Position numbers and translations under genes: made by a program | Notes under the pieces: generated by a model | Databases searched by the model: none | What the model saw: the letters and a program-made list of their open reading frames with translations, nothing else | What the model was told of the DNA's origin: nothing | In this document: positions 53,919 through 64,000 of the stretch, in pieces | Numbering within the stretch: position 1 is the first letter of the stretch | Layout: the number at the start of each line of letters is the position of its first letter | NCBI GenBank assembly: GCA_905182995.1 | Contig: CAJJDP010000103.1 | Span: 248,001 to 312,000 of the forward strand | DNA length: 64,000 bases | Direction: 5' to 3' | From: Paramecium octaurelia | Lineage: Eukaryota; Ciliophora; Oligohymenophorea; Peniculida; Parameciidae

Positions 53919-56114
53919 TCAGAAAATTATCTGATATGTTTTTAATTATTAATCCCAAATAACCAAATATAATTCGTTTTTCTCTGGGAAGTATAGTGAG
54001 TTACCATAGATAGAAGAACTTGAAAATTGCATAATCTTCTAAGATGTTTCATATAATCCATCTAATTGACGCCTCATTGTATAGATATAATTTCTATTCT
54101 TTATAAATATAAGATTTTTATTGATTAGTTAAATAACGGCAAATCCAGGTTAATCAAGATTCAATTTAACATCCTGGGACTTGTACTTTTATTATAGCTA
54201 TTCTTAATCCTAAAATGTATCGTCACTTTCAGTTTTTTAATAGAATCTAATTCTATTTTTATTATCTTCTTTATTATCTGTAACCAAAATAAATAAATCA
54301 TTTTTAATAAAAGATATTGTATTACTATATTCCTATGGATCTGTTTAAATGGTCGACTTTATCTTCCATTTTCTTTCAACTTTAACCCAAATAATTATCT
54401 TTTGATCTTCCCCATATGATATCAAGTACGTTTCAGAGTCATTTAAGCTTAAGCTCAACACTTTTCCTTTATGCTCTGATAATGAATACTCATACTTTAT
54501 GAAATATCTTTCAAAATTGAGATTATAAACTTGTATCTCTTGTCCTCCACTAAATAATTAAGTCTCATCTTTATTGACTACTAAACAATTAACATAACCA
54601 TTTTATTAATCAATATCTTGTTATTGACACACCTCTACCTTATCACAATACTTCCATATCACAAGCCTCTCATCCGCAGTAACAAAAGCATTGTATTATT
54701 TACTGTGAATCATACAAGTTACAGATAACTCATTATTCTGTTTACGAACTTATAATTTTCTTTCCCAAGATAGAGTTTTCAGTTGATTTTCCGAATTTGG
54801 ATTTTTTAATTGAAATATATTTATTTTGTTGCCTTAATTAGTAACCATCAGTTATTTAGAAGAATTAAACACGATTGCAGTACAACTCTCGTTTTCGCAT
54901 TAAGATAATAGCCTCCATTAAATAGGTCTATATAAAGCCAGATCAAAATCCTGATCGTCGGTATTAGATTTCTGATTCAAAAATAGTGAATTTTTTTTAA
55001 TTTACTCTTTCAAAATTTTATCTATTTGAATTATGGGATTAGAATTAGTAATATTTTCATTTTCATTTTTGTTTTAATCAATATGTGGATTAGTTTAATT
55101 ATTATATTCTAAAATACTAGAGGCCATGATTTCAATCTTCAAATTTAATTCCAATTTTTTTAACTCTTCTATTTCATCACATTGTTTTTACAATTCAATT
55201 TCTCCTGTTTAAACTAAATTACTAATTCCTATGTCGTAAAACCCATTTATTTTAGCTTAATTTTCTGTTTGAATCTAAATTGTATGTTTAATTTTCTCTT
55301 TCAAATATTAGTTTAATTTTTCCAATCTTCCTTCCTTATTCTTCAGAAATGTGGACCAATTTTTACTAAAAGTTTCCAAAGACTCCCCATATTTATTTTC
55401 ACAACGGTTACATAATATACTTATTGGATCTTTCTAAGTTTGATATTAAACTCTATTTATTGGTTCTTAATGTAAAGGGCACATTGTATTTTTTAATGCT
55501 TTTCCTAAATCAGAAGGATTTGTATCAATCTTTTGTTCAATTGAAAATAAAGCATCTACTAGGATTTAGTAGATTTCTTGTACATTAGAGGCATTTGCAA
55601 AACTTTGAATCGCAAGTATTAATTAATTGCAAAACTAACGATTTTAAGATTTGATTCGACGTTTATAAATCAGAACTTCCATTTGATCCTTTCTATAATT
55701 AGGGAATAAAAGAGAATAAATTTCATCATATAAATTCCCTTTTTTATTATCATTTTTTATTTTCTCAATTGTTCTTATCCAATAACTTACCCACCATACT
55801 AAATTATCTATTTTATCTATGAGATCATCTTTCATCGAATTTAGTAACTATAATAATATTTTAATGGGTTTAATCTGTTAATCAGCAATAGTTTTTCTTT
55901 AATTTTCTTTTTGCTAGTTTTTTTTCTCCACCTCTTCTAATACATTAGAATAACTTTTTGAATTTTCACCTCCTTTATAGTTGTGATAACAATCGGCACA
56001 AAATAATCTTTAGTTATTCAGTATTCTTTTATTTACTAAAACATGAGTAACTTTTTTTTCTCCTTTGCACATATAGCATTTTATCTCATCCTCATTTTCT
56101 TTCGGATCTCTCAT
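53919..56114 (-). CDS. Zinc-finger, coiled-coil and WD40 protein, about 731 residues
   Basis: 732 codons with no intron needed. The N-terminus holds a Cys/His cluster (KCYMCKGEKKVTHVLVNK, RLFCADCYHNY), like one zinc-binding module of a RING/B-box type. Residues about 60-300 are charged helix. The C-terminal half contains WD40-type repeats (DERLVIWKYCDK, LSEHKGKVLSLSLNDSETYL, ISYGEDQKIIIWV). It ends SLYFPEKNELYLVIWDQQLK. Many such finger-plus-WD40 genes exist in Paramecium; the role of this one is unknown. The stop is 138 bp from the PLK stop. Confidence 0.8.
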
Positions 56115-56248
56115 TTAATATAATAATTAATAAATCTTAATAATAAACTTATATCTATTAATAGCATTCCTAATGAAATTGAACTAAGTCAATTCATTTA
56201 GATCAAGAATTAAAATTGTAGTTTCATTTAGATTAGGTAATTTAAAAA

Positions 56249-58033
56249 ATGGTTCTGGAAAATATAATTAAGAATGATCTCAAATTAATTGTAATCATTA
56301 TACTTTATAAAATGAAGAAATCAATAATAAGACCAATTAATCAATTAAATTCTCCCTCTATTTCTCATTATAGATCACAGACTAGTGGATCTGGAGTAAT
56401 TGATCAATCTAGGATTCTGGAGGAAACTAGTGAGCGATTTTAGCGAACTTGGAACATTTTGGAGAGCGTCGAAGAATTAAAGAGTGTGCGCGAGATAGTG
56501 AAGTAAGTCAATACAGAGCCAAGTGTACAATGTGAATGTCAATTGGGAGGGACGATAATATCTGGGAAGGTTTACAAAGTAGCTCCTATGGAGTTTTATT
56601 ATTGCAATATTGGAACTCGAGGTTAGAAATCTCCTTTGAATTGTACGATGTTTTGTGATGGTGAGTTTTAGATAATGATATCATTTAATTCACCTTTTCC
56701 AACCAAATTCAATTGTGATCAAGTCATTCGAAATAGATAATGGGCTGTGAAGCATAATGGAGAAGATAAATTAAATTTGGCAGTGGTTGCAAGAAAATAA
56801 ACAGATATAAAATTTATGGTTCATTTCGGATAGGCAGATTCCTTTCGCAAATTGGTTCGTATGACTAGTAATCATGATAGAATTCCAATGAGTGAGATAC
56901 CAAGGACTCCTTAATTCATAGTGAATCAGAATAAGGTTTTGGCAGTCAAAAAAGTGAACAAATTCGAGATGGAAGTTAGTCGATCAGATCGTTTTTTGTA
57001 GGTATTGAAAACAAGAAATCTGCAAAAGAAGTCTGTGTTGGAAGCAAACTAAATGAAGAATCTTGAATTTAAGGCCAAGGAATGGGCACATAATGAATAC
57101 AAATTGATAACGTCGGCCTTACGAAACAGGGATAGGAGAAGGGAATAAAAATACCTTTGGTTTGAATTACTTTATTATATCAAGCTTGTAGACACATTGT
57201 AGACTTTGTTATAATAGAGAAGGAAATAATTGATGAAGAATAAGATGATGGTGATAGGTTTGCAGTTGAGAATCAAGGCATTCAGAGAGAATCAGTAGAA
57301 GGAGAGAGGAGACATTCTGCATAGAGTAGTTGGAGACACTGTGTTGTCTTTGATGATGTACTGTAAGTAGGCTAAGAGACGATTGATTCACAATTCTTTG
57401 GGTTCTGTCATGCCTTTGTTGAAGTGGAGAGCATCGTTGTACATGTTCAAGAAGAAAGCTATGATAACAAGTGGGAAGCTGTAGTTAATCAAGGTGAATC
57501 TTAATCAATTTGTAAGGAATGTGAGAGATTACAAGGCTAAGATGATTCAAAAATGGGATTAATACACTTTGAAGATACACTCCATTCCGTCTCTATAAAA
57601 AATGGATAAGAGATTCATCACTTGGATCAAGTATCTTTATGAGAAGGGATATCAAGCATATTTTTAGAATTAGTTTATCACTTTGTTGATGAGGGATCGT
57701 TATCGGTCTCATATTAGAGAGTAGAGGGAAATCAAGTAATTTAGATTGGAATTGAAGGCTGCCAAATTGTAATTGAGGTTTTCTAGAGACACTGTAGATA
57801 TTGTGAGTTTGAGACAGAGAATTTTCAAGTTGAACAATGATATATTTGCTATGTAAGTGAAAAACTAATTCTTCATTCATTCAGATGTGGAACGATTTGT
57901 AAGTTCAATTCTAGAGTAGAGCTCCTTTATCTTTTTGGATGAGGATACAAATCAATTAAATTAAGAGAAGTAATCTCGCATTAGAGTGAGTTTGAAAAGA
58001 TAGAAAACAATGAGAATCTCAAAGAATCTCTGA
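56249..58033 (+). CDS. Hypothetical helical, basic protein, about 594 residues
   Basis: The frame is open from ATG 56249 to TGA 58031-58033 (595 codons). A start at 56312 (MKKSIIRPINQLNSPSISHY) is an alternative, since a 27-nt GT...AG stretch lies between them. Residues about 90-210 contain several Cys and look beta-rich (VQCECQLGGTIISGKVYKVA, YCNIGTRGQKSPLNCTMFCD). From about residue 280 it is long, basic and helical with repeats of Arg/Lys/Trp-containing units (LRNRDRRREQKYLWFELLYY, KRRLIHNSLGSVMPLLKWRA). The regularly spaced Trp and Lys suggest IQ/HEAT-like helices or RNA/tubulin binding, but I do not recognise it. Confidence 0.72.
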
Positions 58034-58066
58034 ATTGTTTATGTTAATTTTTGTTATTATTTATAA

Positions 58067-58742
58067 ATGTCTCAAACATTATTTTTAAAATATGAGAATG
58101 ACTTTCAAAAGTTACTCGGTGAATTTAACACTAACCTTCAGCAATATCCTTATACCTAATCTAAGAATGAAACTTTGTAGACATTAAAATCCACACTCCA
58201 AAAAGCAGAAAAATAAGTACGCATGGATATATCTATGATTTTAAGTTTTAATGTATGCAAATTGAATTGAAAGCATCATCAACTCTGGAAGCTGAATTAA
58301 AACCAAAATTAAAATAGCATGGATAGAATTTATAAACAGCCAAAGACAATTTGACATCCATTGAAAAATCAAAATCCTTTGAATAGTCTCAGCCAAATGT
58401 TAATTTTGACAATAAAAGGAGATTAGAAAATAATACAAATAAAATAGAATCGCAAACCAATCAATTAGAGAATTGCCATAAAGAATTATTCCATACTGTT
58501 GACTTGCAATAAACCATAATGACTGACCTCGACACTTAAAAGAAGTAACTGTTGGAAACCATCGATAATGTATTATAATTAGTTGATTTATTAAGACAAA
58601 TGACATTAGAAAAATCGTCTAGTAGACTGGGAGAGATGTGAGAGTTATGTAAAACAGAGAGCTCTTTAGTAAAGCTTTGAAATTGGGATTGATTGGAGTG
58701 TTGACACTAGGGAATATAATGTTGATATACTATAAAATATGA
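58067..58742 (+). CDS. VTI1: Qb-SNARE, Vti1-like
   Basis: 206-residue tail-anchored SNARE; introns 58217-58245 and 58570-58595. The N-terminal part is a three-helix-type domain (EFNTNLQQYPYTQSKNE onward). The SNARE motif runs through VDLQQTIMTDLDTQKKQLLE and IDNTNDIRKIVQQTGRDVRV, with a zero-layer Gln at DTQ (encoded by TAA). The C-terminus is one hydrophobic anchor (LKLGLIGVLTLGNIMLIYY) followed by a very short lumenal end (KI). Splicing of the second intron joins the SNARE motif to the anchor; without it the frame stops early. Vti1 acts in Golgi and endosomal/lysosomal fusion. The Vti1 subfamily call is less certain than the SNARE call. Confidence 0.82.
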
Positions 58743-58779
58743 TTAATTAAATTAATGGCTTCAAACAAGTTTCGATGGA

Positions 58780-59426
58780 ATGATATTTTCATTCACTAAA
58801 AATTTTGATGAATTCAACAAACTCTATAAACAATACTCAATGACTCAGCGCAAACTACACACTTTTGAGGAGATGAAACATTATTCATTTTTAGGTTAAA
58901 TAGCAAGTAATTGATATGATCAATAACTTTCATAGTTCAAATTTATGGGAATAAAATAAGGTTCATTCATTTATTGAGTAGAATAAACAGGAATTTACAT
59001 TAAATTTGAGATAAATATGATGCTAAACACACAATCCCAAAGATGTTGAGTGATGTTCAATTAGATATCGATAAGCTACCGAAGACCCACATTGAAAAAT
59101 TGTCAAGACAACATAACCAGTGGGTTGAATTTGATTTGAATTCACTATTAATCCATCTTGATTCACTATTACTTCAAGCAGAACACACTTAAATCAGCAT
59201 CCTGGATAGTCTTCAGAGTTTGAAGGAGAAACAACTAAGAGGGATTGAAGATATAAGAGACTTACTAATTTTAGACCAAAGAGATCAAAAGTGGATTGAA
59301 GATGACTTAGCGACATGCAACTATGATTAAGAATAGGGAATCAAAAAGGAAAGGGATATTGATGACTTTGGTTTGCATATCAACAATTGGAATATAGTTA
59401 TTATATACTATAAATTTGTTCATTGA
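58780..59426 (+). pseudogene. Forward coding region with two frame shifts (pseudogene or unresolved gene)
   Basis: Three adjoining forward frames look coding but no standard intron links them. First: ATG 58780, MIFSFTKNFDEFNKLYKQYS to about 58905. Second, shifted by +1: INNFHSSNLWEQNKVHSFIE to about 59010. Third, again +1: from about 59013, with KMLSDVQLDIDKLPKTHIEK through KLSRQHNQWVEFDLNS to a TGA at 59424-59426. No GT...AG pair of suitable length lies between frames one and two, nor between two and three. Two lost single bases would explain it, as would base-call errors or real decay. The content is helical and polar; family not recognised. Confidence 0.5.
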
Positions 59427-59452
59427 AAGTACATGAATTAAATATTATATTT

Positions 59453-60316
59453 ATGATATTAAGCACAATTTTCATTTTATTTTATATCAATCAAGCTGTT
59501 GCGAGTTGTGCAGGTATACTAAAAAAATGAAATAAGTAGATGAAACCCCCCATTTAGCAACCAGAAACCTCAAAGCAACCTAATCCGTATGTGACAACAC
59601 AATGCAGTTCAATCTATCCTTTGCCGATTACCCACTCACCATTGAAATTGCCAAACAACTATAGACTATCTACACAATTGCTTCCATTTCAACACTCTCT
59701 GCATCTGATATGCAAGGAAATCTGAATGGTATTAGTTCTAAAAATAACCTTTAAAGCCTATACTGCAACTAGTTTTGAGTTTCGATCCCCATCTGAACAT
59801 CAAATAGAAGGAATTCAATATGATTTGGAGATGTTAATTCATCATCAATTGCAAGAAGGCTTAATTTCTAATTCACAAATGGCCATAGTATCTATCCTTT
59901 TCAAAATTGATAAACTCTAATCACAACCATTTTTTGATGATTACTATTTCAGGATCTTAAAACATCAGAATACTACCACTTTGACCATCAATTTTCACAA
60001 TTCTCTTGGTTCATAGATTCCCTTGGACCCAACATTCTATACTTATATGGGTACTTTCAATTCTCATTTGTTGGATTGCAAACAGCTGGTACAGTGGTAC
60101 GTACTAGATATTCCACTTCCTATTTCTTCATAACAAGTTGCTCACTTCAATTATTTCTTCCGTAGCAATGAAACCATAAACACTCAGGATTAAATAACTG
60201 AAGTGATCGACTTATTAAAATTGAAAGGGGCATACTGTGAAAGCCATTTGGCCAGAGATTTTGGTTTGTTCTTGGCGTATTGTGCTATGATTTTCATAAT
60301 TTATAAATCAATTTGA
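59453..60316 (+). CDS. Alpha-carbonic-anhydrase-like secreted protein, active-site His lost
   Basis: 270 residues, introns 59514-59536 and 59729-59756. It has a signal peptide (MILSTIFILFYINQAVASCA) and a hydrophobic C-terminus (FLAYCAMIFIIYKSI), so it is membrane-attached by a tail or GPI. The fold signature of alpha carbonic anhydrase is clear: FEFRSPSEHQIEGIQYDLEM where active enzymes have F-H-F-H-W-G-S/xEH-x-ID/G, then MAIVSILFKID, and FYTYMGTFNSHLLDCKQLVQ with WYVLDIPLPIS. All three zinc-binding His positions are altered (H94 to E, H96 to R, H119 to Leu by my alignment), and the TTPPC-type motif is lost. It therefore should not bind zinc; a receptor-like or structural role is inferred, as for animal CA-related proteins. 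Confidence 0.82.
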
Positions 60317-60343
60317 CATTTATATTTTTTAATTGAAATTAAA

Positions 60344-61058
60344 TCAGTACTTTAAGAGATGCATGGTATTTGAAATTCCGTATATGTTCATTATTGATTT
60401 TTTGAATTTCCTTGGACTTGCATAATTGGATGCCGGTTAAGTTGTTGTCTTTTAAGGTGACAGCATCTCCAACTGACTCCAATTTCTATGCATCTTCTTT
60501 GGAAAGAGAGGTTGATCAATTGTAATCGATTTATTGAATTGGAATAATTTGGTATGCACTTTAGCCTTGGGAGATGGTAAAGGTGGCATATTAATTTTCT
60601 TCGGCTGATTGACCAAATCAACTTATTAAACAGTTACTTTTGGTTTAAATGTTGATAATATGCGTAGCAAATTTACTTAGTCTTTGAAGCCTAATCATAA
60701 GATATCTATTGGTACACTATTTTAAAGAAAGAACGCGCTTTGACTGACTTTGTGAATTCCCACGCTTGAGTCTCAAAAATACAATCCTGGCCAGATTCTA
60801 ATTGCGATGTTGAGGATGATCAATTTTGACCAACTGCATCCACTCCTTACTCGATTTAAAGTATCCAAAGACCTCTCCCTCGCATGACTTTCGACGGGAA
60901 ATAGTTTTTGGAGTTTCAAAAGGTCCGAATGCACATGCCTTGATGGCATTTCTTCTGATGTATCGTCCTCGAGTGCTAATGAACTTATGAACTAGCAAAG
61001 GAATCGTTCTTGGAAGTGACTTAGACCTGAAACCACATCTCTTCAGTTATTTCAGCAT
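60344..61058 (-). CDS. Hypothetical basic protein, 229 residues
   Basis: One 25-nt intron (gtaccaatagatatcttatgattag, near 60683-60707) gives 230 codons. N-terminal part: basic and Cys-containing (MLKQLKRCGFRSKSLPRTIP, RYIRRNAIKACAFGPFETPK, RKSCEGEVFGYFKSSKEW). The last 90 residues are Pro/Lys/Ser-rich (MPPLPSPKAKVHTKLFQF) and probably disordered. No domain recognised. Its stop lies 27 bp from the stop of the carbonic-anhydrase-like gene. Confidence 0.7.
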
Positions 61059-61276
61059 GGACAGTAAAATCAATAAGAGATTTATATAAATTATTATACA
61101 TCCAAAATGATCTGGTGGAGTAGTTATATTGAAGTGGTAAATGTTATATATTTGAAATTCATGAAATAATCCTTTTTAATTCTTACTTTTTTTGTTGAAA
61201 ACTGTTTTGGGTTCAAATTCACTATTCTTTAATAATGTATAAATATTTTAAGAAAATAGAATATCTCTTTTAGTCC

Positions 61277-61973
61277 ATGAATAAGTAGCATCCTCCCTGG
61301 GGTTCCTAGATCGGTGTGGCACACGGTGGTGTCATCGGGTATTCGAATTGCGAGCCCAATTATGATAGAACGAAATTTTACCTCTATGAGATTCATTACA
61401 AAAAGGAAGAGTCTGGATTGAGATGTGACATTTTTATGGGCTACAAGTAAGATAGATATTCGAAAATAGATATTAATGTGTCGAATTTGCTCGAAGGTTT
61501 TTTGTGTTGAATTATAAAACCATGTTTACAGATATTTAAAAAGCACCTGATATTTGGAACTTGGAAACTGTGGAAGATTTGACAAAAGAATCTGGAACAT
61601 ATCCATTTGTTGGATTCAAACAAGGTGGAAATGAGTAAATATAGAATTCAAATGTTAGACCACCCAAATTTGGTGATTTACTACTAGCTCCATAAAGTGA
61701 ACATTAACCTTGGGGTCATGTTGCTGTAGTTGTAGGAGTGGGAGATGGATACATTGATTTAGCTGAACAGAATTATGAGGATGCCGGTTGGATTGCAGAA
61801 TCGTATTCCAGGAGAGTCAAGGTGGAATGCAAAGATGGCAATTACTTTGTCACCTATATTAGAGTTGGGTATATAGTACAATTTTACTATTGTTAAGATT
61901 TGAAGATCAATTTAACTAGTCTTGGGACAAGGACGAGGTAATTATTGGTTGGAAAAGAATAATATTTAACTGA
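61277..61973 (+). CDS. Glutathionylspermidine amidase, stand-alone CHAP domain
   Basis: 214 residues; introns 61447-61469 and 61869-61897. A Cys-dependent amidohydrolase that would split glutathionylspermidine (or a similar amide) into glutathione and spermidine. The match to the amidase half of bacterial GspS is strong: GVAHGGVIGYSN, then GYKYQCVEFARRFFVLNYKT with the catalytic Cys, FTDI, KFGDLLLAPQSE, PWGHVAVVVGVGDGYIDLAE with the catalytic His, and AEQNYEDAGW. The codon before the catalytic motif is split by intron 1. The protein ends DKDEVIIGWKRIIFN, like the amidase domain end, and has no synthetase domain. Bacterial GspS is bifunctional, so this is an amidase-only form. Confidence 0.88.
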
Positions 61974-62012
61974 GCGTGTTATCATACGTATTATTTATTA
62001 TTAATATCTAAT

Positions 62013-63135
<1,123 letters not shown>

Positions 63136-63235
63136 ATTACGAAAAACAATATTAAATCTATATCTTTTATTTAATATCCAAAAAGGGCCTATATAATTTC
63201 TAGACTATAGTTTAATATTTTCAATAATATTTTTA

Positions 63236-64000
63236 ATGGACTTTTAAAAGGAAGCCGATAATATTTAAGAGGAATAAGAATCAGATAATCTGAGAATTGA
63301 AGATCAAAATCAAAGTAATAAAGATGCTCAAACTCAGGATGGAAATCAAATAATAAAACTGGATGTATGACTATATGATAATTTTAGATCAATAAAAGGA
63401 ATATTGAATAGGAATTAGAAGCCGCTAATAAAAAAAGAGATCAAATGTATTAATTTGAGTTGAGCGCTGTTCCTATTATGAATTCAGATAAAATTCAAGG
63501 TAATTTTGAAAAATGTGGACTTTATGAGGATAATGACTAATAGTAATTTTATCAAGTAGTTTTGTTTTACCTTAAGCTTTGTGAATATGTTTTTGAGGAA
63601 TAACAATATCAGTCATATTTTTAAGTTTTTAAATAGTGTTTTGAAATCCTAATTTTACAAATCGAAGAAATCGAAGAAATCTATATTAATTTATTAAATT
63701 TGGCAATTGTTATGAAATTGAATTTTGAAAAGCTTCCAAAAACTATAAACTAAAATCTGATATACTAGTTGTATAATAAATATAAAGATCGAATAAAGGA
63801 AGTATTAAACTGTAACTACGAAGAGAGAGAAACAATAAGAGATATGAACAATTGTTAGAAGTTTGAGTTTATAAATAGATTCAAGTAGAACTAGGAAAAA
63901 CCATCAAAAATAAGAAACAAAAAATTGTTGGGAATTGATGATAGCATTAATGTCCTATAGCTATTCAATATTTTTTGTAATGTCGAAAAACTAAACTAAA
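63236..64000 (+). CDS. Hypothetical helical protein, partial (runs off right edge)
   Basis: Starts ATG 63236, one 23-nt intron (gtatgactatatgataattttag, near 63367-63389), and stays open to the window end with many TAA/TAG Gln codons. The first 50 residues are acidic and polar (MDFQKEADNIQEEQESDNLR), then a Phe/Tyr-rich helical region (YQVVLFYLKLCEYVFEEQQY, FEILILQIEEIEEIYIN). No domain recognised. It begins 100 bp after malate dehydrogenase. Confidence 0.65.

Noticed and set aside
61499..61535. A 35-nt intron in the Gsp amidase gene (gttttttgtg...acag)
   Set aside because: Reading through gives FFVLNYKTMFTDI, which matches the conserved amidase sequence after the catalytic motif; splicing would delete it.

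Overview
The window is ciliate macronuclear DNA, almost certainly from Paramecium (P. tetraurelia or a close relative). Three things seen directly in the sequence support this. Long conserved proteins are readable only if TAA and TAG code for glutamine and TGA is the sole stop. Genes are cut by tiny introns of about 20-37 nt with GT...AG ends, most often 22-29 nt. Genes lie on both strands with AT-rich gaps that are often under 100 bp. Nearly every gene model below was assembled by splicing such introns, and for most of them the spliced length is an exact multiple of three. No rRNA, convincing tRNA, CRISPR array, IS element or virus-like gene was seen.

Layout. 1-3.6 kb: the end of a small membrane protein gene, a laforin-like glucan phosphatase with two starch-binding-like modules, a small unknown gene and a probable trichocyst matrix protein. 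3.6-10.6 kb: one very large reverse-strand BEACH-WD40 gene. 10.6-15.6 kb: three unknown or coiled-coil reverse genes and a decayed or unresolved coding stretch. 15.6-18.2 kb: a cysteine-rich, probably GPI-anchored surface protein of the Paramecium surface antigen type. 18.9-26.2 kb: several small genes, a gamma-tubulin complex component and an HSBP1 homologue. 26.6-35.1 kb: a CAMK-like kinase, a NACHT/nephrocystin-like NTPase with a degenerate P-loop, and a 999-residue coiled-coil gene that meets it tail to tail inside one TCATGA palindrome. 35.5-43.5 kb: small unknown genes, NAP1, and a peroxisomal-type 2,4-dienoyl-CoA reductase. 43.5-53.8 kb: a long coiled-coil protein, a four-TM protein, two tandem sibling kinases with a shared N-terminal domain, a PIH1/CS dynein-assembly factor and a Polo-like kinase. 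53.9-64 kb: a zinc-finger/WD40 protein, a Vti1-type SNARE, a frame-disrupted coding region, an alpha-carbonic-anhydrase-like pseudoenzyme, a stand-alone glutathionylspermidine amidase (CHAP), cytosolic malate dehydrogenase, and an unknown gene running off the right edge.

Neighbouring genes do not form a pathway; this is ordinary eukaryotic gene order. Some themes recur: cilium, basal-body and mitosis functions (GCP, PIH1, PLK, nephrocystin-like, many coiled coils), secretory or cortical products (trichocyst matrix protein, surface antigen, SNARE, BEACH) and glycogen metabolism (laforin). The most interesting items are the double-CBM laforin, the dead carbonic anhydrase, the free-standing Gsp amidase, the Polo-box pincer substitutions, the NACHT-like protein without a P-loop, and the extremely compact gene junctions.
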